Shown piece after piece: positions 54,607-59,020 of a DNA stretch of 59,020 nucleotides. The notes below the pieces were generated by a model that saw only the letters and a list, made by a program, of their open reading frames with translations, made no database searches and was not told where the DNA came from. Source of the stretch: an uncultured Oscillospiraceae bacterium (GTDB taxonomy: Bacteria > Bacillota > Clostridia > Oscillospirales > Ruminococcaceae); the NCBI GenBank assembly GCA_900539195.1, contig UQBC01000014.1:1-59020 (forward strand), in the 5' to 3' direction. The position numbers were made by a program, and so were the translations under genes. Each line of letters opens with the position of its first letter. Position 1 is the stretch's first letter.

Positions 54607-55287
54607 ATGACGGATATTATAACCGCAATGGAGAATCGCCACGCTGTAAGAGCCTACGATCCCGAAAAAAAGATACCAAAAGAAATAACGGATAAACTCA
54701 GAGAAAAGATAGACCTGCTGAATGCCGAAAGCGGACTGCACATACAGCTTGTAACAGATGAGCCTAAGGCTTTTGACAGCTTCATGGCGCATTACGGCAA
54801 GTTTTCCGGTGTGACAAATTACATTGCGCTTATAGGAAAAAAGAGCGATAAGCTGAATGAAATGTGCGGCTATTACGGAGAACAACTGGTATTGCTTGCC
54901 TCTCAGCTTGGGCTTGACAGTTGTTGTGTGGCAATGTCATATGCCAAAGTAAAAAACGCTTATACGATTGCAAAAGGGGAGAAGCTGTGCTGCGTTATCT
55001 CTCTCGGCTACGGAAAGACGCACGGAACACCACATAAAAGCAAATTACCCGAGGAAGTTGCGGTAATAAAGGATGATACGCCTGAGTGGTTTATCAACGC
55101 CGTGAAAGCCGCATTGCTGGCACCTACCGCCATGAATCAGCAGAAATTCGGATTTATGCTTGACGGCGACGAAGTTCTGGCTAAAGCCGGCAATGGCATT
55201 CTTTCTGATATGGATTTAGGAATTGTCGAGTATCATTTTGAGGTTGGTTCCGGAAAAGAGATTTTCAGCGATAAATTCAAAATTTAA
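54607..55287 (+). CDS. Nitroreductase family protein
   Basis: 226 residues. The flavin-binding start MENRHAVRAYDPEKKI and the LLAPTAMNQQKFGF block identify the NADPH-flavin nitroreductase fold. Compact form, with no other domain. Reduces unknown nitro or quinone-like substrates. GTAAGGAGG precedes the ATG. Confidence 0.85.
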   Translation: MTDIITAMENRHAVRAYDPEKKIPKEITDKLREKIDLLNAESGLHIQLVTDEPKAFDSFMAHYGKFSGVTNYIALIGKKSDKLNEMCGYYGEQLVLLASQLGLDSCCVAMSYAKVKNAYTIAKGEKLCCVISLGYGKTHGTPHKSKLPEEVAVIKDDTPEWFINAVKAALLAPTAMNQQKFGFMLDGDEVLAKAGNGILSDMDLGIVEYHFEVGSGKEIFSDKFKI

Positions 55288-55474
55288 AATGTATATTAAT
55301 TTAAATATGCAATTAATATTCGCTATTTATGCGCTGATTATTCGCGTAAAATGCCGATTTCACTGAAAAAAGCGCCGTTTTCACTTTTTTTAACACAAAC
55401 CGATGTATATATGTTATGATTATATTGCAGGTTGGTACTGCAAGTGATTGGGGTTATAGAAAGGTTTGTATGTT
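55288..55474. other. AT-rich intergenic region
   Basis: 187 bases without a credible gene. An AT-rich tract at 55290-55320 and short GCGC-containing inverted pieces near 55330-55380 are visible, but no promoter with good spacing was found. Confidence 0.4.
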
Positions 55475-55705
55475 ATGTTTTTTTACGATGTTGTGAGAGA
55501 GAATCACTCGGACAGCGAAATCGGAAATTATGATGCGTTCGGAATAGCGGTGTTCAGGATAACTGACGGTGCAAAAGAACAACTGTGTCATATGGAAGAT
55601 GTATTCCTGAACGAAAACAAGGAGAGGGAGTTTACACAGAAATGCAATGATTTTCAGCTGTTGCCCGTACATATCTATGATGCTGTACTTGATGCAATAG
55701 GGTGA
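55475..55705 (+). CDS. Small conserved protein, possible DUF6514 family
   Basis: 76 residues from ATG 55475, with AGAAAGG 10 bases upstream; the in-frame TTG at 55466 is too close. The YDVVREN...YDAFGIAVFRI start and the C-terminal CNDFQLLPVHIYDAVLDAI resemble DUF6514 proteins of Clostridia. Function unknown. A terminator follows. Confidence 0.6.
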   Translation: MFFYDVVRENHSDSEIGNYDAFGIAVFRITDGAKEQLCHMEDVFLNENKEREFTQKCNDFQLLPVHIYDAVLDAIG

Positions 55706-55721
55706 GTGTACACGGTCTAGC

Positions 55722-55761
55722 AAACAGCCGCTCAAAAGTAAGGGCGGCTGTTTTGTTTTTT
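55722..55761 (+). terminator. Terminator after the small conserved gene
   Basis: AAACAGCCGC pairs with GCGGCTGTTT, followed by TGTTTTTTAT. Confidence 0.85.
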
Positions 55762-55869
55762 ATGCTGATATTTCGGATATCCGGTTTAAAGATCAGACGC
55801 CGATTTGACATTCTACTATGGTGTTAAACTGCCCGAAAATGCACAAAAACAGACAAATTTCAAGAAAAT

Positions 55870-55912
55870 AAAACGCTCGATAAATGGCTTGGCTGAGCCA
55901 AATATCGAGCAT
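55870..55912 (-). terminator. Terminator left behind by the disrupted tRNA gene
   Basis: The stem GCTCGATA / TATCGAGC contains an inner TGGCT / AGCCA. On the minus strand it is followed by GTTTTATTTTC. It lies just downstream, in minus-strand order, of the tRNA 3'-end fragment at 55930-55953, as a tRNA terminator should. Confidence 0.7.
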
Positions 55913-55929
55913 TTTACAAATAATGTAGC

Positions 55930-55953
55930 TGGTACGGGTAACAGGACTTGAAC
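55930..55953 (-). other. Attachment site: displaced 3' end of a tRNA gene
   Basis: On the minus strand these 24 bases read as a tRNA 3' end: T-loop GTTCAAGT, T-stem CCTGT, acceptor strand TACCCGT, discriminator A and CCA. The matching 5' T-stem (ACAGG) is absent; the sequence changes to TTTAT just before it. This is how integration at a tRNA 3' end leaves the original end on one side while the element restores the full tRNA on the other. The tRNA species cannot be named. Confidence 0.75.
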
Positions 55954-55964
55954 ATAAATTTTGC

Positions 55965-56105
55965 CGTTTTGCAACGTTTTGTAAAATGCCGTAATTCCGC
56001 ATTATATAAGGGATTGAGGCTGTTTATCGTTTTGTAACGTTTAGCGATTTTTGGCGACTATTTTTAACGTATAGTCGCCAAATAGTCGCCAAAATAGTCG
56101 CCAAA
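55965..56105. repeat. Arm-type repeat cluster next to the integrase
   Basis: Two copies of CGTTTTGYAACGTTT lie at 55965-55980 and 56028-56043. ATAGTCGCCAA occurs three times in direct order at 56071, 56082 and 56094, and once inverted at 56051-56061. The last copy touches the integrase stop codon. Placement between attachment site and integrase gene fits binding sites for the integrase arm domain or the excisionase. Confidence 0.7.
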
Positions 56106-57494
56106 TTAACCGCTTTTTTTGCGCCGATTATCGAGTACATTTGCGACCGCTTCGAGTGCTTCTGCGCGTGCTTTTTGGAAAGCGTGAGCGTAAATGTTTA
56201 ACGTTGTCGTCGTTTTAGAGTGTCCGAGCGCACTCGACACAGTTGCAGCATCAGTGCCGCTGCTGATTAAAAGACTTGCATTCAGATGTCTGAAGCTGTG
56301 CAACGAAACGAGCGGTAAGTCGTTCTTTTCGGCGGTTCTTTTGAACCAGCTTGAAAACGTTGAAGAATTCATCGGAACAAATTTGTCGGTCGTGAATACT
56401 CGCGTTTGCTCATTCCACAGAACGCCGCCGAATTCGTAAAGGTTTCGCTGTTCGACTTGCAGTTTTTGAAGCGTGTCGATGACGTGTTCGGGTAATTTGA
56501 GAATGCGGTTACTCGGTTTGGTTTTCGGCGTCGTGCAATAGTAACCGAGAGCCTTGCTATAATGCGCTGTACGCTTGATTTGAACAATGTTCAACCGAAA
56601 ATCTATGTCGTCCCATTCCAAACCTAAAATTTCGCCAGCGCGAAAACCGCCGTAAAGTGCCAGCTTGAAAAACGCTTGATATTTCAGCGGTGCGGTTTCG
56701 AGAATGTCGAGAAAGCGGTCTGCTTCATCGATAGTAAACATTTTTCGGACGGGTTCGGTTATCGTCGGCAATGTGCAACGCTCACACGGATTGCGAGAAA
56801 TAACGCGTGTACGCACGGCATAATCGAAAATTGATGAAACAAAAGAAATGTAATTTTTTATCGTTTTCGGCGATAAGCCTTGCGCCTTTTCGATTTTTTC
56901 AAAAACTGTTTCAGCGTCGCATTCAAGCAGTGCGGCGATTTTTTCTGCTGTTGTCCATAAAATCGGCTTGCCGTTTGCAAAATCTTTTAACGTTTGCTGG
57001 TTCGTGGCTGCGTCGTGCGCAAGCCGCTTTTGCGAATAGCCGTGTTGCTGTATCAAGTTTCGAAAATCGACCTTGCAAACGGCAACATTTTTTTGCGTTT
57101 TGCGTTCTTTGCATAAAAACGCGATAAGTTTATCAATTTCGCGCGGTGTGATACGGTCGAGCCGCAAATGCCCGATTTGAGAGTAAACGCGCGGTTTTAA
57201 TTGCTCGTAATACGCGAGCGTCGACGGCTTCAATGTTCGGCTGGCAACGTCGGCGAGGTAATTTTCAGCGAATGGTTGAAATTTGACAGAAGCGACGACC
57301 GCGCCCTCGCTTTTGCAACGTTGTTCGAATTCTGCTGCTGTGGCTTGTAGCTGTCTTTCCAATTGTTTCGGCGTAAGGTTCGGCTTCGACGGTTTCCAGG
57401 TCGTGCTTTGCCGAATTTTGCTTGTGCCGTCGGCACTGTAACCACAGCAGACAGTAATTTGATAAGTGTCACCACGTTTTCGAATACTTGCCAT
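56106..57494 (-). CDS. Tyrosine recombinase (integrase) with inserted XRE-type HTH domain
   Basis: 462 residues from ATG 57494, with AGGAGG upstream; a longer frame to 57626 lacks support. An N-terminal arm-binding domain (ASIRKRGDTYQI, about 1-35) is followed by the core-binding domain from about 70. Between ITPREIDKLIAFLCKE and GLSPKTIKNY lies an insert of about 68 residues (137-204) that reads as an XRE/Cro-type helix-turn-helix: DFRNLIQQHGYSQKRLAH...TLKDFANGKPI...AEKIAALLECD. The catalytic residues are complete: Arg285, His399, Arg402, His425 and Tyr435. Translationally coupled to the upstream gene (TAATG). Confidence 0.92.
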   Translation of the reverse strand: MASIRKRGDTYQITVCCGYSADGTSKIRQSTTWKPSKPNLTPKQLERQLQATAAEFEQRCKSEGAVVASVKFQPFAENYLADVASRTLKPSTLAYYEQLKPRVYSQIGHLRLDRITPREIDKLIAFLCKERKTQKNVAVCKVDFRNLIQQHGYSQKRLAHDAATNQQTLKDFANGKPILWTTAEKIAALLECDAETVFEKIEKAQGLSPKTIKNYISFVSSIFDYAVRTRVISRNPCERCTLPTITEPVRKMFTIDEADRFLDILETAPLKYQAFFKLALYGGFRAGEILGLEWDDIDFRLNIVQIKRTAHYSKALGYYCTTPKTKPSNRILKLPEHVIDTLQKLQVEQRNLYEFGGVLWNEQTRVFTTDKFVPMNSSTFSSWFKRTAEKNDLPLVSLHSFRHLNASLLISSGTDAATVSSALGHSKTTTTLNIYAHAFQKARAEALEAVANVLDNRRKKSG

Positions 57495-58276
57495 TATTTT
57501 TGTCCTCCTGTTTTTTTGTATCGACGCAGCCCGACGCGCGATAGGCAGCCGTCGAGATATTCGCTGTAAGCGCTGATATTCGCCGCTGTAGCGCGTTGCT
57601 TTATTGCGTCGCTGTAAAATGCACACTTGTTCAAAAAATCGTCAATTGCGATAGGACAGCCGTTAATATCGGTTTCGCCGCCGTTTTCGTAAAGTTTGCC
57701 GTAAACCTTTTTCTTTCGGCGCTGTAGGTTTTGCAGCGCGTTTCGAACGGCTTGTTCGCAATGTAAATGCTCGTACCCAGCGAGCAGCGCGTTGCGGCTG
57801 CAAAATTTTTCGCGCATATTCGGCGTTGCAAACCACCTATTGCATAGCCCACACTGAACAATTCGCAAACCATTATAGCTATAATAGTATAGCAGAGCAT
57901 AAATGACCGCAACAGCAGAATTTACATTAAATACCATTCCGTCGCTGTAATCCGCTTTATTACTTAATGCTATAGGCAGACCGACTTTGACGTTGTTCGA
58001 AATTCGGAACGCGTCAGCAGCTTGTAAAGTAAGCGCGCGCCTGTGTTCACCATTCAGAAACAAATAAAACGACGTCAACACAGAACCGTTTTCATTCAGA
58101 CCGTAAACGGCTTTTCTTTTGCGCTGCAAACAGTTAAGAATGTAATTTTCGCTCGTGTAATCGTCGCTGGGAAATTCGCGCTCAAGCACAGCAATAAAAT
58201 TGCCGAGCGCATTATTTGTAGTGCCGATTAGCACGTCGCCGAGCGTAACATAATCGGCGCGAATGCACAATTGCAA
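57494..58276 (-). CDS. Element-encoded zinc-finger protein, DUF6076-like
   Basis: About 260 residues from TTG 58276, which follows AAAGGTGGG; TTG 58270 is an alternative. ATG 58321 cannot be used because it lies inside the promoter -10 box. The C-terminal half has a Cys cluster, CGLCNRWFATPNMREKFCS then C about 15 residues later, resembling the zinc motif found in Clostridia DUF6076 proteins that accompany integrases. The N-terminal half is unrecognised. Its TAA overlaps the integrase ATG, so both are made from one transcript. Confidence 0.65.
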   Translation of the reverse strand: MQLCIRADYVTLGDVLIGTTNNALGNFIAVLEREFPSDDYTSENYILNCLQRKRKAVYGLNENGSVLTSFYLFLNGEHRRALTLQAADAFRISNNVKVGLPIALSNKADYSDGMVFNVNSAVAVIYALLYYYSYNGLRIVQCGLCNRWFATPNMREKFCSRNALLAGYEHLHCEQAVRNALQNLQRRKKKVYGKLYENGGETDINGCPIAIDDFLNKCAFYSDAIKQRATAANISAYSEYLDGCLSRVGLRRYKKTGGQK

Positions 58277-58319
58277 TTTGTACCCACCTTTCAAAAAAAT
58301 AAATGTTTCCTTTAAACAC

Positions 58320-58348
58320 ATTATACCATAAAAAACCTACCCTGTCAA
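58320..58348 (-). promoter_or_regulatory. Consensus promoter of the integrase operon
   Basis: TTGACA, 17-bp spacer, TATAAT on the minus strand, an exact consensus. Such a strong promoter for an integrase operon implies control by a repressor or by the element's regulators. Confidence 0.88.
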
Positions 58349-58371
58349 CAAAATACCGAACGTTGTATAAT
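58343..58371 (+). promoter_or_regulatory. Possible promoter of the excisionase-like gene
   Basis: TATAAT at 58366-58371 with TGTCAA 17 bases upstream. That -35 is the same six bases that form the integrase promoter's -35 on the other strand, so the two promoters would compete for one site. Confidence 0.5.
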
Positions 58372-58421
58372 AAAAACTGTAAGAAAAACACCAAACCAAA
58401 ACGAAAGGTAGGTAACAAAAA

Positions 58422-58631
58422 ATGGAAAAAGTGTTTTATACCGTCCGAGAAATCGCGCATTCTGGTCTGCTGTCGGAATACAATCTGCGTCGAATGCTGA
58501 AATCGTCGCACAAACCGCCGCACATAATGAGCGGCAACCGCGTGTTGTTTAACCGCGCGCAGCTTGAACAGTGGCTCGCTGATGAGTGCCATAGAAACGA
58601 GGGCGGCAATGACGTTGGAACAGCTTATTAG
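58422..58631 (+). CDS. Excisionase-like helix-turn-helix DNA-binding protein
   Basis: 69 residues. The VFYTVREIAHSGLLSEYNLRRML start, KSSHKPPHIMSGNRVLFNR middle and LEQWL end match the small excisionase/MerR-like HTH family: a helix-turn-helix, a wing, then a short helix. AAAGGTAGG precedes the ATG. It is transcribed away from the integrase operon and overlaps the primase start by 23 bases. A role in excision or in regulating the divergent promoters is inferred. Confidence 0.8.
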   Translation: MEKVFYTVREIAHSGLLSEYNLRRMLKSSHKPPHIMSGNRVLFNRAQLEQWLADECHRNEGGNDVGTAY

Positions 58632-58993
58632 AACAATGCGCGAGAGCGGCGCGACCGATGATGAAATCGCCGACGAAGTTGAGAACCTTTCGTTACTGGC
58701 GCGAATGCGAGCGCTGCACCCCGAAATGCTCCCTTGCTTCGACGACGTGACTTGCGCAAAGTTGTTTGCTGATACTTTTGCAGACAAACTGCGCTTTTGC
58801 ACGACAACGGCGAGTTACTTTTACTACGACGGAGCGCGCTGGCGGCTCGATGAAGCAAACGTTCGTGCTGCACGATGTGCAAAAACTTTTGCCGTGTTGC
58901 TTGTGAAAATCGGAAACGAGCAAACCAGCATTGAAAGTCAAAAAAAGTTTTTTTCAGCGGCAAACAAATACACGGCGCTGCACAACCGAGAAA
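58609..58993 (+). CDS. N-terminal part of a P4/D5-type phage or plasmid primase-helicase
   Basis: Starts at ATG 58609 behind GAGGGC and stays open to the end of real sequence; the frame continues only through adapter bases. About 128 residues are visible. The segment FADKLRFCTTTASYFYYDGA and then RWRLDEA matches the start of the D5_N/P4 primase C-terminal domain, where a Tyr-Asp-Gly-x-x-Trp motif precedes the helicase. Walker motifs would lie beyond the window. It overlaps the excisionase-like gene. Confidence 0.6.
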
Positions 58994-59020
58994 CTGTCTC
59001 TTATACACATCTCCGAGCCC
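58994..59020. other. Sequencing adapter (Nextera/Tn5 transposase end)
   Basis: The last 27 bases begin with the 19-bp Tn5 mosaic end (CTGTCTCTTATACACATCT) followed by CCGAGCCC, the Nextera read adapter. This is library sequence, not genome, and marks an artificial contig end. Confidence 0.97.

Larger units (their letters stand above)
55930..58993. mobile_element. Left end of an integrative element (prophage, satellite or ICE-like)
   Basis: Bounded on the left by the tRNA-fragment attachment site and open on the right because the contig ends. Contents: integrase-arm repeats, a tyrosine integrase, a coupled zinc-finger protein, a divergent excisionase-like gene and the start of a P4/D5-type primase. 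Base use changes here: GCG, CGC and TTCG are common and codon choice differs from the housekeeping genes to the left. The int / divergent regulator / primase order resembles phage-inducible chromosomal islands. Confidence 0.8.

Noticed and set aside
55771..55869. Promoter-like TTGACA near 55806
   Set aside because: No -10 element at workable spacing on either side.
55930..55953. Functional tRNA gene
   Set aside because: Only the last 24 bases are present; the 5' T-stem, anticodon arm and acceptor 5' strand are absent.
58321..58323. ATG 58321 (minus strand) as start of the zinc-finger protein
   Set aside because: It lies inside the -10 box of the consensus promoter, so it is upstream of the transcript.
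58212..58802. 196-codon minus-strand frame across the excisionase-like gene
   Set aside because: It runs through both promoters and opposite two better-supported genes, with no recognisable motif.
58628..59008. Minus-strand protein beginning MYKRQ
   Set aside because: The start codon and first residues come from the Nextera adapter; it is opposite the primase gene.

Overview
The window looks like a chromosomal contig from a low-to-moderate-GC, anaerobic, spore-forming Clostridia, most likely a Ruminococcus-like gut Oscillospiraceae. The reasons are Firmicutes gene order (remA-gmk-priA-def-fmt-rsmB-rlmN-prpC-prkC-rsgA-thiN-spoVM; rplS-lepB-rbgA-rnhB-yraN; tig-clpP-clpX; rpsO-pnp; tepA-uppP-spoIIIE), a SpoVM gene, a lysine riboswitch, many TTG starts with strong AGGAGG-type ribosome binding sites, and a secreted beta-mannanase. 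The species assignment is inference; the gene families are read directly. Both contig ends are explained: the left end stops inside a 3-kb Asp-Thr repeat, and the right end (58994-59020) is Nextera/Tn5 adapter sequence, not genome.

Region by region. 1-3302: 3' part of a giant cell-wall-anchored (Asp-Thr)n protein with a sortase signal. 3415-6910 (minus): heterodimeric ABC exporter. 6977-10211 (minus): lysine/diaminopimelate operon asd-dapA-dapB plus a stand-alone double-ACT protein, preceded by a lysine riboswitch, terminator and consensus promoter. 10640-27005 (plus): long housekeeping run covering queuosine tRNA modification (queA, tgt), nucleotide and primosome functions, formyl-methionine handling (def, fmt), rRNA methylation, the PrpC/PrkC phosphatase-kinase pair, ribosome maturation (rsgA), thiamine (thiN) and SpoVM. 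27023-28257: a small membrane protein, initiator tRNA-fMet and an M50 protease. 28333-33638 and on to 38266: radical SAM pair, rplS cluster, thrC, trigger factor and ClpP. 38289-49887: clpX, rpsO, pnp, tepA, uppP, spoIIIE, a YgiQ radical SAM enzyme and a small locus ending in a DUF3006 protein. 49927-55705: membrane protein, NAD salvage pair (pncA-like, pncB) coupled to a GH5 mannanase lipoprotein, a GNAT enzyme, a nitroreductase and a small conserved protein.

55930-58993 is the left end of an integrative element inserted in a tRNA gene. It holds a displaced 24-nt tRNA 3' end that keeps the tRNA's terminator, arm-type direct repeats, a tyrosine integrase with an XRE-type helix-turn-helix inserted in its core-binding region, a coupled zinc-finger protein, an excisionase-like protein transcribed divergently, and the start of a P4/D5-type primase cut off by the contig end. 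This int / divergent regulator / primase layout resembles phage satellites (PICI-like islands), and it is the most likely place for something new. Other points worth attention are the invariant-Asp repeat protein, the detached aspartokinase-type ACT protein under lysine control, the duplicated domain at the end of PrkC, and short genes (SpoVM, a 53-aa membrane protein) that are easily missed.
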